This document shows, piece by piece, positions 1 through 7,811 of a DNA stretch of 36,693 bases (the first letter of the stretch is position 1; every line of letters begins with the position of its first letter). The notes beneath the pieces were generated by a model, which had not been told where the DNA came from, did no database searches, and saw only the letters and a program-made list of their open reading frames with translations. The stretch comes from an uncultured Lachnospiraceae bacterium (GTDB taxonomy: Bacteria > Bacillota > Clostridia > Lachnospirales > Lachnospiraceae). The DNA lies in the NCBI GenBank assembly GCA_947363565.1, contig CANAPP010000030.1, positions 1 through 36,693 of the forward strand, in the 5' to 3' direction. A program made the translations under genes and the position numbers.

Positions 1-46
1 TTAACTCTATGTGGAATTTAACTCTGCACTGGAATTTAAAATTTCA
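1..46. mobile_element. Probable IS21-like element terminus (left window end)
   Basis: The first 46 bases contain repeated GTGGAATTTA-type units (11-25 and 30-46). They end in TGGAATTTAAAATTTCA at 30-46, which is the exact reverse complement of 36648-36664 near the other end. Multiple short repeats ending in CA-3' are typical of IS21-family termini. No transposase gene is inside the window, so the family assignment is inference. What is directly visible is the inverted repeat and the repeated unit. Confidence 0.5.
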
Positions 47-56
47 AGTCAGCAAT

Positions 57-99
57 AAAAATGTACCGCTTATCATTTTTAAGATAAACGATACATTTT
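57..99 (-). terminator. Terminator of the btpA-FGGY operon
   Basis: Read on the minus strand, two 17-base arms (57-74 and 83-99 region) pair with two G-U wobbles around a short A-rich loop. They are followed by TTATT. The hairpin begins about 10 bases past the kinase stop codon, as expected for a rho-independent terminator. Confidence 0.65.
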
Positions 100-109
100 C
101 TTCTACTTC

Positions 110-1633
110 TTATGGCAATTCATGCATAATTTCTTTGGTCGCAGCATACAGCTTCTCGTACAGTTTCTGGTATTTTTGATAAATCTGGAATCTCTCTCTA
201 TCGGGTTCATATATTTTGCTTATCTGAATATAATCTGAAAGCTTATCAAAATTCTCTATGTGCCCTGTTCCTATCGCTGCGATCATGGCATCTCCATAGG
301 ATGCCCCCATAGTTTCTTTTGCAACCTTTACCGGTTTACCTGTGATATCCGCAATAATCTGAAGCCATTTTGCATTTTTAGTCCCACCTCCCGCACAGTA
401 AAGGTTCCGGATTTTTACCCCATGCTCTTCAAATATTTTCATATGCTGATTAATAGAATATCCGACACTTTCCAACACTGCATTACAAATGTGATCTCTG
501 GTATGATTTAATAAAAGTCCCATCACCACCCCTTTGGCCTGGTCATCGTTAATTGGAGTCCGCTCTCCTGCAAAATAAGGAAGCACAATCACTCCGTCAG
601 AACCTGCCTTAATATAATTAACACTTTCTGACATCCTGCTGTATGCATTTTCACCCCCATTTCTTTCCTCCTCTACATAGTCGGGATAATAAATATCCCT
701 CACCCATTTGGTCAAAGATCCCGCTGTATTCGTACCTCCATCCAGACAATATGTCCCGGGAACCAGATAATCCTCAGTCCAGATGCGCTCATCCGGAATC
801 ATCCTGTCCGAACAGCAGATAATATAGCAGGTGGATCCCAGCTGCACCATCGTATCTCCGGGAGATAATACACCCGTACTAATAGCCTCCGCGCCCGAAT
901 CATCTGTTCCTGCAACAACCGGCGTACCTTCTGATAACCCAGTCTCTGCCGCCGCTTCTGCGGTCACTGTTCCTACCACATCCTGTGTTTCTCTTCCTTC
1001 CGCCAACTGATCCCATCTGCAATATAATTCTTCTGTAAGTTCTTTATCAACCGTTAAGCTTTTGCCGTAACAAGGAGCAAAAGATGATATGGCTAAATAT
1101 CGGTCAATTACATATTTCCCCGTTAATTTTGCTGTCAGATAGGAAGATGCTGTCAAAAACTTATATGTCTTTTTATAAATATCCGGTTCATTATTTTTAA
1201 TCCATAAAATCTTTGGCATGCAATCAGAGGAACACAGTTCTCTGCCATTCAGCAACTCCTTTAGGCGCTTCTCTCCATAATATGCTGTAATCTCTTCTAT
1301 TTCTTTCTTAGCTCTGGCATCAATTCCATAAAGAATGGCCTTTCGAAGGGGCACGCAGTTCTCATCTACAGGAACAACATCTGCACTTAAGGCGCTGACA
1401 CCAATTCCGGCAATATCTTCCGACGAAACTCCGCTCTCCTTGAGCAGTAAATGTGACAATTTGCAAAAATCCCCCCACCACACTTTCTCTGCATCATGCT
1501 CAAAATAATTAGGTTTTGGATTTTCCAGATCATGCTCTGTAGCGGCTGAAGCAATCACCCTGCACATCTCATCTGTCAAAACCCCTTTGCTTTCTGTAGT
1601 CCCCACGTCAATCCCCATAAAATATTTTTTCAT
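110..1633 (-). CDS. FGGY-family carbohydrate kinase
   Basis: A sugar kinase of the FGGY (xylulokinase/glycerol kinase) family, 507 aa and full length. It would phosphorylate a ketose or polyol in the cytoplasm with ATP. The N-terminal phosphate-binding loop reads GIDVGTTESKG, the central domain has the family's GTDDSGAEA and QLGST elements, and the C-terminal adenosine motif is GGGTKNAKWLQ. The start is placed at the ATG at 1633 because GGAGAAAG sits just upstream; an in-frame ATG at 1645 is possible. It lies 17 bases after a BtpA/SgcQ-type gene and shares its promoter. The substrate cannot be read from the sequence. Transporter or isomerase genes that would reveal it are not in the window, because the left edge falls just past this gene. 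Confidence 0.85.
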   Translation of the reverse strand: MKKYFMGIDVGTTESKGVLTDEMCRVIASAATEHDLENPKPNYFEHDAEKVWWGDFCKLSHLLLKESGVSSEDIAGIGVSALSADVVPVDENCVPLRKAILYGIDARAKKEIEEITAYYGEKRLKELLNGRELCSSDCMPKILWIKNNEPDIYKKTYKFLTASSYLTAKLTGKYVIDRYLAISSFAPCYGKSLTVDKELTEELYCRWDQLAEGRETQDVVGTVTAEAAAETGLSEGTPVVAGTDDSGAEAISTGVLSPGDTMVQLGSTCYIICCSDRMIPDERIWTEDYLVPGTYCLDGGTNTAGSLTKWVRDIYYPDYVEEERNGGENAYSRMSESVNYIKAGSDGVIVLPYFAGERTPINDDQAKGVVMGLLLNHTRDHICNAVLESVGYSINQHMKIFEEHGVKIRNLYCAGGGTKNAKWLQIIADITGKPVKVAKETMGASYGDAMIAAIGTGHIENFDKLSDYIQISKIYEPDRERFQIYQKYQKLYEKLYAATKEIMHELP

Positions 1634-1650
1634 CACTTTCTCCATTCCGC

Positions 1651-2460
1651 TTATTTGCCTTCTCTGTACGCTCTCACTTGTTCCATAAAATCTGCAACCC
1701 TTTTCCCGTCTATATGCTCCTTAAAATCTCCATCTTTCTTAAATGTGGTTCCTACACAAGCACCATCAGATATAAATAATTTATCTTTGATATTCTTTAC
1801 ATTACAACCGGTGCCGCAAAATACAGGTATATCTATCTGACGCCTTACATCCGCAATCCAGTCTGAATTTGCCTCTTCTCCCGCATATTGACCCATAACG
1901 CAAAACGCATCTGGATTACAGTTAAAAATAGTTGATTTGGCAATAGATAAAAGATCGCGTTCCACAATATACTCATCTGCCTCGTTGTTTAGGAAATATA
2001 ACATCTTAAGATCTTCTAACCCCAGCGCCTTTTTTCTTCTAGTAACAGCCGCAATATCCGGCTGCATCAGCCCCATATCACCTGCATATACACCTGCAAA
2101 GGTGCCGCGTACAAATTTTGCCTCTACTGCGGCTGCAAGATCAATAGTCGCAATAGCATCCGACTCGCAGTCCACTCCATACGGTACCTTAATCTCCGGC
2201 ATAAGTTCTCCGATAATACGTGCCATGGCAGCAGGGCCGATATAGTCAATCTTTCTTTGATATGGAAGACTGAATTCATTTGAAAAAAGAACTCCGTCCA
2301 CTCCACCGTCCTGCAGCGCTTTTAAGTCTGCCCTCGCGCATTCTACTGCTTTCCCCATAGAATCACCTTTTTTAAACATAGGATCACCAGGAAATGCATT
2401 CAAATGCAGTAATGCGATAATTGGTTTTTCTACCCCAAACACTTCTTTTGTCCAGCTCAT
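1651..2460 (-). CDS. BtpA/SgcQ family protein
   Basis: A 269-aa protein of the BtpA/SgcQ family, predicted TIM-barrel proteins named after the photosystem I assembly factor BtpA and the E. coli sgc sugar-operon gene sgcQ. Family features visible are the opening PIIALLHLNAFPGDP, the GGVDGVLFSNEFSLPY segment, VPYGVDCESDAIATIDLAAA, and the C-terminal half with PVFCGTGCNVKNI. In heterotrophic bacteria the family sits in carbohydrate operons, and here it is followed by an FGGY kinase. The start at 2460 is chosen because AAGGAGGGG lies 6-8 bases upstream; an ATG eight codons earlier has no comparable site. The reaction is unknown, and a role in sugar or sugar-phosphate metabolism is inferred from context only. 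Confidence 0.8.
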   Translation of the reverse strand: MSWTKEVFGVEKPIIALLHLNAFPGDPMFKKGDSMGKAVECARADLKALQDGGVDGVLFSNEFSLPYQRKIDYIGPAAMARIIGELMPEIKVPYGVDCESDAIATIDLAAAVEAKFVRGTFAGVYAGDMGLMQPDIAAVTRRKKALGLEDLKMLYFLNNEADEYIVERDLLSIAKSTIFNCNPDAFCVMGQYAGEEANSDWIADVRRQIDIPVFCGTGCNVKNIKDKLFISDGACVGTTFKKDGDFKEHIDGKRVADFMEQVRAYREGK

Positions 2461-2636
2461 AGTCTGTCCCCTCCTTATCTTCATTTTGATCTATATATTA
2501 TTGTTCATAATATTCGCACTCTGAATCTTTTAAATCCAAACTGCTTTCCCAATCATCCAATAGCTACTTTTATAACAGTTCCTTCTTTATCAATCCGATA
2601 AAATAGATTTTTATATATACCCCATTTATATTTATT

Positions 2637-2665
2637 AATGTACCACTTTACTTTTTACTTGTCAA
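2637..2665 (-). promoter_or_regulatory. Promoter of the btpA-FGGY operon
   Basis: On the minus strand, TTGACA (2660-2665) is separated by 17 bases from TACATT (2637-2642), about 175 bases before the first gene. AATAAATTTATT (2664-2675), a 12-base palindrome overlapping the -35 edge, may be an operator. The stretch 2461-2826 holds this promoter, an upstream palindrome and a hairpin, but no gene I can support. Confidence 0.6.
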
Positions 2666-2720
2666 TAAATTTATTTAACACGCAATAAACTAAATGCGAT
2701 AATCCCTGAAATATCAATTA

Positions 2721-2736
2721 TGTGAAAATAATCACA
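2721..2736. promoter_or_regulatory. CRP-like palindrome TGTGA-N6-TCACA
   Basis: The sequence TGTGAAAATAATCACA matches the classic CRP/FNR-superfamily half-site arrangement exactly. Its centre is about 98 bases upstream of the predicted transcription start of the btpA-FGGY operon, a position compatible with upstream activation. Which regulator binds it is unknown. A 10-base-specified match in AT-rich DNA can also arise by chance. Confidence 0.3.
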
Positions 2737-2774
2737 ATTTCCGAAACATTTGTCAGAAATCTTATTCTGACAGC

Positions 2775-2821
2775 AACAGGGCACTGTTCCACGGATATTT
2801 TCCGCACAACAGCGCCCTGTT
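2775..2821 (-). terminator. Nested hairpin downstream of the small membrane-protein gene
   Basis: AACAGGGC (2775-2782) pairs with GCCCTGTT (2814-2821), extended inward by CTGTT/AACAG with a one-base mismatch, and the loop contains a further CGGA/TCCG stem. It starts 5 bases after the stop of the minus-strand gene at 2827. There is no U-run, so it may terminate weakly or protect the RNA end. Confidence 0.45.
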
Positions 2822-2826
2822 ATCAT

Positions 2827-3039
2827 TCAGTCAGAAGCAAGCCCCGATACGATCCCAACCACGATCAATATCGGAAATGCTATGTAGATCAGCCCGCCAA
2901 GCACCATCCCGATCAACACGACCGGCAGCAATATAATTGTCAGCAGAAATCTCGATATTCCCCAGGCTGCTCTAAATCCCAAGACGAATAATTTTCCAAA
3001 CACCCATATCATACATACAAAAAATATCAGCGATAACAT
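2827..3039 (-). CDS. Small hydrophobic membrane protein
   Basis: A 70-aa protein that is almost entirely hydrophobic. A first membrane segment spans about residues 2-21, a short turn with an Arg and a Trp follows, then one or two further segments cover about 30-66, ending in an acidic tail. I do not recognise a named family. The reading frame is supported by GGAGGAAGAAAAGG upstream of its ATG and by a 13-base overlap with the preceding 49-aa frame, which suggests translational coupling. It is transcribed away from a nearby XRE-type regulator gene. It could be a small toxin-like or membrane-stress protein, but nothing in the sequence decides this. Confidence 0.6.
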   Translation of the reverse strand: MLSLIFFVCMIWVFGKLFVLGFRAAWGISRFLLTIILLPVVLIGMVLGGLIYIAFPILIVVGIVSGLASD

Positions 3040-3176
3040 TTTCCTTTTCTTCCTCCCTCTGGCTTTCCGGTTTTGAACTCTGACTTGTCTCTGATTCCCA
3101 GTTTTTCACTGAACTCCGGATTGCTCTCTATCTTCCCAAGTATCCGGATCAGCCGGATCCTCTTTTCTGTATCCAT
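3027..3176 (-). CDS. 49-aa basic protein, coupled to small membrane protein
   Basis: A short frame that opens with MDTEKRIRLIRILGKIESNP, continues with EFSEKLGIRDKSEF, and ends in a Gly/Lys/Arg-rich tail. GGAGG lies about 15 bases upstream of the ATG, with a nearer GGGGTGACAGG. Its stop codon lies inside the next gene (start 3039), a typical coupled overlap. Small proteins with this I-R-L-I-(R/Q)-I-L-X-K-I-E-X-N-P pattern are, to my recollection, common in Lachnospiraceae near phage-like or XRE-type regulators, without assigned function. The amphipathic first half could be a dimerising helix. Confidence 0.55.
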   Translation of the reverse strand: MDTEKRIRLIRILGKIESNPEFSEKLGIRDKSEFKTGKPEGGRKGKCYR

Positions 3177-3205
3177 CCTGTCACCCCATTTCCTCCGACT
3201 TACCC

Positions 3206-3234
3206 TTGCCGTTTTATTATGATTCTATTATAAT
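3206..3234 (+). promoter_or_regulatory. Promoter of the XRE-type regulator
   Basis: TTGCCG (3206-3211), a 17-base spacer and a consensus TATAAT (3229-3234) lie about 90 bases before the regulator start. They sit in the short divergent region shared with the small membrane module. Confidence 0.55.
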
Positions 3235-3320
3235 GAATATCAGATAATAAATACACATTGAATAAAGTGAATTGCCTTTGCGTATTTCTCAAATTCCGGG
3301 ATATAAGGGAGACGATCATC

Positions 3321-3836
3321 ATGGGAAAACAATCTACGAGACAGAATAAGAACATTTATCAGCTATGCCGTGAAGCGCAGGGACTGACACGCGAAAAAGC
3401 CAGTGAAAAGATGTCCGGCGTATCTGCGTCAAGAATTGAAAAGATCGAATACGAACTGCAGGAACCTACGCCTTATGACATTATCCAAATGGCGGATTGC
3501 TACAAAAGGCCCGATCTGTGCAATTACTACTGTTCCCACAAATGTTCCATCGGCGACCGCTACGTCCCTGAGGTTGAAATATCAGAATTGTCCAACATCA
3601 TTTTGGAGACCATAGCCAGCCTGAATGAGATCAATCCTCTGACCAGCCGTCTCATCCAGATCGCACGGGACGGGAAGATCACTGACGACGAAATCAGGGA
3701 TTTTGCATTTATCAGCAAAAAGCTGGACGATGTGTCTCTCGCGATTGATTCCCTGAACCTGTGGGTAGATAAAACTGCCAGTGAAAATAATATTAACATT
3801 GAGCTTCTTAATGCTGAAAAAGATAAATTAAGATAA
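3321..3836 (+). CDS. XRE-type helix-turn-helix protein
   Basis: A 171-aa regulator with an N-terminal Cro/CI-type helix-turn-helix at about residues 11-55. Its recognition part is the segment MSGVSASRIEKIEYELQEP, followed by a Cys-rich strip (CNYYCSHKC) and a helical C-terminal half of about 100 residues, probably for dimerisation. The ATG at 3321 is used because AGGGAG lies 9 bases upstream; the longer frame from 3258 lacks a ribosome site. It diverges from the two-gene membrane module and may control it. The CxxxCxxxC cluster could bind a metal. No target or ligand can be named. Confidence 0.75.
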   Translation: MGKQSTRQNKNIYQLCREAQGLTREKASEKMSGVSASRIEKIEYELQEPTPYDIIQMADCYKRPDLCNYYCSHKCSIGDRYVPEVEISELSNIILETIASLNEINPLTSRLIQIARDGKITDDEIRDFAFISKKLDDVSLAIDSLNLWVDKTASENNINIELLNAEKDKLR

Positions 3837-3841
3837 AATCT

Positions 3842-3889
3842 GCGGGCAGTGATTTTAATTTTTCACCAAAACCGCTGCCCGCCGTTTTA
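3842..3889 (+). terminator. Terminator after the XRE-type gene
   Basis: GCGGGCAG (3842-3849) pairs with CTGCCCGC (3875-3882) across a 25-base loop and is followed by CGTTTT. It begins six bases after the regulator stop codon. Confidence 0.55.
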
Positions 3890-3903
3890 CTGATATTAAC
3901 CGG

Positions 3904-4320
3904 CTAATGATCATTCAGTTTCCTTAAAACATCTTCCACCTGGCGGATTGCTTCTGACACCTGTTCTCTTGCTTTATTGATCCGATCCTGGATCATCCAG
4001 TCCACAAAAAATCCGTCAAAAAACCAGTCTGCAAAAGAAAGAAAATCGCCGGTCTCGATATCCAGTTCATAAGATATGCTTACGTCTCTCAATTCCTGAC
4101 TGAACCTGTGAAGATCGTATTTCGCCCGCTCCATATTTTGCTTTGCGCTGTCCATTTTGGATTGCTTCAGCATGGTAGAGATAACCCCGCCGCCAAACAT
4201 ATCCCATAATCCCCAGTTCTTCGCGCTGTCCAGATTGTCCTGCGCCGCCTGGAGGCTTCTTAACGCCCGATAGCCGGCATCAACGGCTTCTCTTTTTTCT
4301 TTTTGTAAATCATACGTCAT
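3904..4320 (-). CDS. Hypothetical helical protein with WGLWDMFGGG motif
   Basis: A 138-aa protein not assigned to a named family. It is predicted to be almost all helical. Heptad-like helices (about residues 4-36 and 54-90) surround the striking motif WGLWDMFGGGVISTMLK at about 36-52. After an acidic linker comes an aromatic stretch (FLSFADWFFDGFFVDWMIQ) and a final charged helix. The ATG at 4320 has AGGAGTGA upstream; a longer frame to 4383 is not supported. The Gly-rich turn between two long helices suggests a hairpin-shaped peripheral membrane protein. It is transcribed alone, convergent with the XRE-type gene. Confidence 0.6.
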   Translation of the reverse strand: MTYDLQKEKREAVDAGYRALRSLQAAQDNLDSAKNWGLWDMFGGGVISTMLKQSKMDSAKQNMERAKYDLHRFSQELRDVSISYELDIETGDFLSFADWFFDGFFVDWMIQDRINKAREQVSEAIRQVEDVLRKLNDH

Positions 4321-4426
4321 TACCCGTTCACTCCTTTTACTTTTAAGATAATGATAAGATATAACGTCCGGGCGATAAACCATCGATTCGCAGATATATG
4401 AAGCTTTATTTATCCGTTTCAGAGAA

Positions 4427-4450
4427 ATGTGCCTGCTTAGTCCGGCACAT
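4427..4450 (-). terminator. Hairpin downstream of the 344-aa gene
   Basis: ATGTGCC (4427-4433) and GGCACAT (4444-4450) form a 7-bp stem about 35 bases past the stop of the minus-strand gene ending at 4483. It is followed by TTCTCTG, a poor U-tract. It would end the cobalamin block. Confidence 0.4.
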
Positions 4451-4482
4451 GATTTTCAAAACGCAAAAACAATATACCAGTC

Positions 4483-5517
4483 TCAGTGATATTTCCGCGG
4501 CAGAAAATTCCAAAGCTTTTGCACAATCTGGTTTTTCCCGGTAAATTCTTCCCGATACACCTTATCTGCCGCCCAGTATTTTTTTCCTTCTTTTTTCAGA
4601 TCATTTTCGTACCCGGTCTTTCCGTTGGCAGGGTTTACATCGAGCAGAGTGTGAAGCCCTCTCATCCCATCTACGACGGCCCGGTCGTTTTTACAATAAT
4701 TAAATGATTCCGTCTCGATGATCGGTTTATACTCCTCCATGGTATATGCCGCCGGATCACTGTCAATAAAACCGGTCGTTTTGTCCGCCCGCAGGTAATC
4801 CCACTGGGTCACAAACTGCTCCGCCGGGCCGTACTTATCCGGGCGCATCCGTATGATAAATTCCGACAAGCCGTTTTCCGCTTTCACCTTATCATTTGTC
4901 TGTCTGGTCAGCCTGCCGAGATCCTTCTTAAGCTTCCGGTTGTGAAGCCGCGAGCTTGAGCTGTAGTCCAACCGCCGCCCGGTCTTTTTCGCGTAAGCCT
5001 TAAGCTTCTGGAAATCAGTGCCGCCTCTAACATGTGTCCGGATATACTGGATATTGTGAAAATCGATATACATCCTGAACTGATGGACATAGGGGTTATT
5101 AAGGCCGCATTTTCCGTAAGCTTCGATCACTGTACGGGCGTATTCCTCCAAAAACGGGCTGTCTGGTTCCATGTCATCAGCAAACCAGTAACCGTCTCCC
5201 GCTGTCATTCCTGTGATCCTGCCGCTTACCGGGTCTGTCTCACACCGCAGATGGGTAAGCTTAAGCATCCCGTGCCCATCGATCACCCCGCCCATCTGTC
5301 GGATGGGAAGCATTGTTTTTGTCAGCGCATTATAGCCGCTTGCCGCGAACATCTTCCGATAAAGGGCAGAGCCTATCTGCTTGGCTTCCTGCTGCCAGGG
5401 AATCTGCTTTTGTTCCATAAGGCGCTCTTCAATCTCCCTCCTGCAGCAGTCAAGCGCCGCCTCATCCCAATAACCGTCTTTTTTTACTGCTGATAGATCA
5501 ATGCGTTGCAGATACAT
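4483..5517 (-). CDS. Unrecognised 344-aa protein at end of cobalamin operon
   Basis: I do not recognise this family. The protein is soluble, with no signal peptide or membrane segment, and rich in charged and aromatic residues. Conspicuous stretches are YVHQFRMYIDFHNIQYIR (about 145-162), a basic region with several Lys/Arg pairs (about 170-205), QFVTQWDYLRADKTTGFIDSD, and the Tyr/Trp-rich end WNFLPRKYH. Its ATG lies inside the last codons of cbiC (34-base overlap in another frame), so translation is probably coupled, although no clear Shine-Dalgarno is seen. Position in the cobalamin block suggests co-expression. Nothing in the sequence shows a corrin-related function, and it may be an unrelated passenger. 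Confidence 0.6.
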   Translation of the reverse strand: MYLQRIDLSAVKKDGYWDEAALDCCRREIEERLMEQKQIPWQQEAKQIGSALYRKMFAASGYNALTKTMLPIRQMGGVIDGHGMLKLTHLRCETDPVSGRITGMTAGDGYWFADDMEPDSPFLEEYARTVIEAYGKCGLNNPYVHQFRMYIDFHNIQYIRTHVRGGTDFQKLKAYAKKTGRRLDYSSSSRLHNRKLKKDLGRLTRQTNDKVKAENGLSEFIIRMRPDKYGPAEQFVTQWDYLRADKTTGFIDSDPAAYTMEEYKPIIETESFNYCKNDRAVVDGMRGLHTLLDVNPANGKTGYENDLKKEGKKYWAADKVYREEFTGKNQIVQKLWNFLPRKYH

Positions 5518-6119
5518 GCCGCTATATTACTCCCGCCTTTTCTTCCCTGTGCTACAATATACGGTACATCCTTAAGTGTCAGAACCATTTCTTTTGCCTG
5601 CACCACATTGACAAATCCCACCGGTGCCCCGATAATCAGTTTCGGCGTTATCCGCCCTTCCCGGATAAGCTCACACAGACGGATAAGCGCCGTGGGCGCA
5701 TTTCCAATGGCAAAGACCAGATCCTTTTTCAATGCGCAGGCTTTCTCCATGCTCACTGCCGCCCGCGTCCTGTTCTCTTTCGCCGCCCGCACCGCTACAT
5801 CTTCATCAGACATAAAGCAATAGACCCCGCCGCCGTACTCTGCCAGCCGTTTCTTGTTGATCCCGGCGCAGGCCATCTGCGTGTCCGTCACGATATAGGC
5901 CCCGCCGCGAAATGCAGAAAGCGCCTTTTCCACAGCATTTTCCGAAAAGACCAGATTCCTTGCATAGTCAAAATCAGCGCTGGTGTGGATGCAGCGTTTG
6001 ATGATCGGCGCCTGCTCCTTTGGAAGCTCTATCCCCCGCTCCTTTAGCTCCTGCGTGATGATTGCAAAGCTTCTGCTTTCTATCTGTGCCGGAAGCACGT
6101 TTTCTATCTCTGTTTCCAT
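5484..6119 (-). CDS. cbiC: Cobalt-precorrin-8 methylmutase
   Basis: CbiC/CobH moves the methyl group from C-11 to C-12 of (cobalt-)precorrin-8 to give (cobyr)hydrogenobyrinic acid in cobalamin synthesis. The catalytic histidine is His45 in the motif IHTSADFDY. Other family segments are ESRSFAII near the N-terminus, GGAYIVTDTQMACAGI, FAIGNAPTAL, and the C-terminal GAPVGFVNVVQAK followed by GRKGGSNIAACICNAL. The length of 211 aa from the ATG at 6119 is typical, and AGGAAAGG lies upstream. A frame from 6200, right after the cobQ stop, would add 27 unusual residues without a ribosome site. It is the third gene of a cobD-cobQ-cbiC order. Other corrin-ring genes are not in this window. Confidence 0.93.
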   Translation of the reverse strand: METEIENVLPAQIESRSFAIITQELKERGIELPKEQAPIIKRCIHTSADFDYARNLVFSENAVEKALSAFRGGAYIVTDTQMACAGINKKRLAEYGGGVYCFMSDEDVAVRAAKENRTRAAVSMEKACALKKDLVFAIGNAPTALIRLCELIREGRITPKLIIGAPVGFVNVVQAKEMVLTLKDVPYIVAQGRKGGSNIAACICNALIYQQ

Positions 6120-6203
6120 GACCGTTTTCCTTTCCTGTATCTGAAAAAACATCTCGAAGTTCTTCTGCCCGGCAAAATACCCATGCCAGGGCGAATGCAT
6201 ATC

Positions 6204-7811
6204 CTACGGCATCCCCATGATCCGGTATATCGCCGGTATGTCCAGATGCTCTCTTAAACCTGCCGCCAAAAGATCATACTGTGTCTCCTTAAACTGCCTG
6301 AAATCCATACCATCCTCCTGATTAAGCTGAAGCCCTTTCTTTTCTGCCAAGCTCCGGATAATCCCGGATGCCACCTCGTCTTTGTCAAATATGCCGTGTA
6401 CATAAGTTCCGTAGACATTTCCTGCCGACATGCCGTCGCAGCTTTTTTTTCCTGTGACCGTATCAGTAATTTCCGACATCTCTGTGACTGTACCGGCTGG
6501 TTTTGGCATTCCCGCAGCCGCATCGCCGACTTTCTTTTCATCCTCTGCCGCACTGACGCCCCTTCCCGGGCTGTCATACTCCAGGCCACCGCCTGAGACT
6601 TTTGTCTCCCCCATGTGGATTTCGTACCCTTCAAAGGAGATTCCCTGTAGCTTCCCCAGTACGCCCTGTACTTTTGTAAATGTCCCGGCAACCCGCGTCC
6701 TTACCTTCTGTCCGGCAAACACAGTCTTTGCCGCAAGAAGCCCCATTCCCCGCATGCTCCCCCCGGCTTCTAGATTTAAAGGATCATGCAGCGCCTCACC
6801 GAGCATCTGATAACCGCCGCAGATACCAAAGATGACCGTTCCCTTTCCCGCCGCCTTCAAAACCGCCGCTTCAAGCCCGTTCTGGCGCATCCAGAGCAGG
6901 TCGCCCATCGTATTTTTCGTCCCCGGTAAGATGATCATATCCGGATTCCCAAGATCCGGTGCTCTCCGGACATATCTCAGGGATACTTCCTTACGGTTTT
7001 CAAACGGCATAACGTCCGTGTAGTTCGATATCCTTGGGGTCAGGATGACCGCGATCTCTATCTGTGCCCGGTCCCTCCCTTTTCCGAAAAACCGCTCGGT
7101 CAGGCTGTCCTCCTCCTCAATCTCCACCGAAAGGAAGGGTGCGACACCCACCACCGGGATGCGTCCTCTCTCTTCCAACATCCGGATTCCTGTATCAAGG
7201 ATTGTCTTATCCCCCCGGAATTTATTGATGACCAGCCCCTTAACCCGCGTCCGCTCTTTTTCCTCAAGAAGCATGAGTGTCCCAAGGAGCTGCGCGAACA
7301 CGCCGCCCCTATCAATGTCCCCCGCAAGGAGAACCGGGGCGTCCACGAGCTCCGCCAGCCCCATATTGACGATATCCTCCGCCTTAAGGTTGATCTCCGC
7401 AGGGCTTCCCGCTCCCTCGATGACGATGATATCATACGCCTTGTCAAGCTTTTTGAATGCCCACAGGATATCCGGCACTAGCTTTTTTTTGTATGCAAAA
7501 TATTCCCGCGCGCTCATATTTCCCAGGACTTCGCCGTTTACGATCACCTGGGAGCCGGTATCATTGACCGGCTTAAGCAGCACCGGGTTCATCTCCGCCG
7601 CAGGCTCAATCCCGGCCGCCTCCGCCTGGACCGCCTGTGCTCTGCCCATCTCCAGGCCGTCCCTGGTGATAAAGGAATTAAGCGCCATATTCTGTGATTT
7701 AAAGGGCGCTACGCGGTACCCGTCCTGTCTGAATATCCGGCACAGTCCCGCGCAGAGAAAGCTTTTCCCTGCCCCCGACATCGTGCCCTGGATCATAATT
7801 GTCTTAGCCAT
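6204..7811 (-). CDS. cobQ: Cobyric acid synthase
   Basis: CobQ/CbiP (535 aa) amidates side chains b, d, e and g of adenosylcobyrinic acid a,c-diamide, using glutamine and ATP. The N-terminal dethiobiotin-synthetase-like ATPase has the P-loop variant GTMSGAGKS (9-17), then [11 protein letters not shown] and [12 protein letters not shown]. The C-terminal class I amidotransferase domain has the nucleophile Cys331 in [11 protein letters not shown] and His472 in [10 protein letters not shown]. Residues about 404-463, between EIHMGET and NVYGTYVHG, form a low-complexity insertion that looks like an extended surface loop. The start ATG has AAAGGATGG upstream and overlaps the end of cobD by 19 bases. 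Confidence 0.95.
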   Translation of the reverse strand: MAKTIMIQGTMSGAGKSFLCAGLCRIFRQDGYRVAPFKSQNMALNSFITRDGLEMGRAQAVQAEAAGIEPAAEMNPVLLKPVNDTGSQVIVNGEVLGNMSAREYFAYKKKLVPDILWAFKKLDKAYDIIVIEGAGSPAEINLKAEDIVNMGLAELVDAPVLLAGDIDRGGVFAQLLGTLMLLEEKERTRVKGLVINKFRGDKTILDTGIRMLEERGRIPVVGVAPFLSVEIEEEDSLTERFFGKGRDRAQIEIAVILTPRISNYTDVMPFENRKEVSLRYVRRAPDLGNPDMIILPGTKNTMGDLLWMRQNGLEAAVLKAAGKGTVIFGICGGYQMLGEALHDPLNLEAGGSMRGMGLLAAKTVFAGQKVRTRVAGTFTKVQGVLGKLQGISFEGYEIHMGETKVSGGGLEYDSPGRGVSAAEDEKKVGDAAAGMPKPAGTVTEMSEITDTVTGKKSCDGMSAGNVYGTYVHGIFDKDEVASGIIRSLAEKKGLQLNQEDGMDFRQFKETQYDLLAAGLREHLDIPAIYRIMGMP

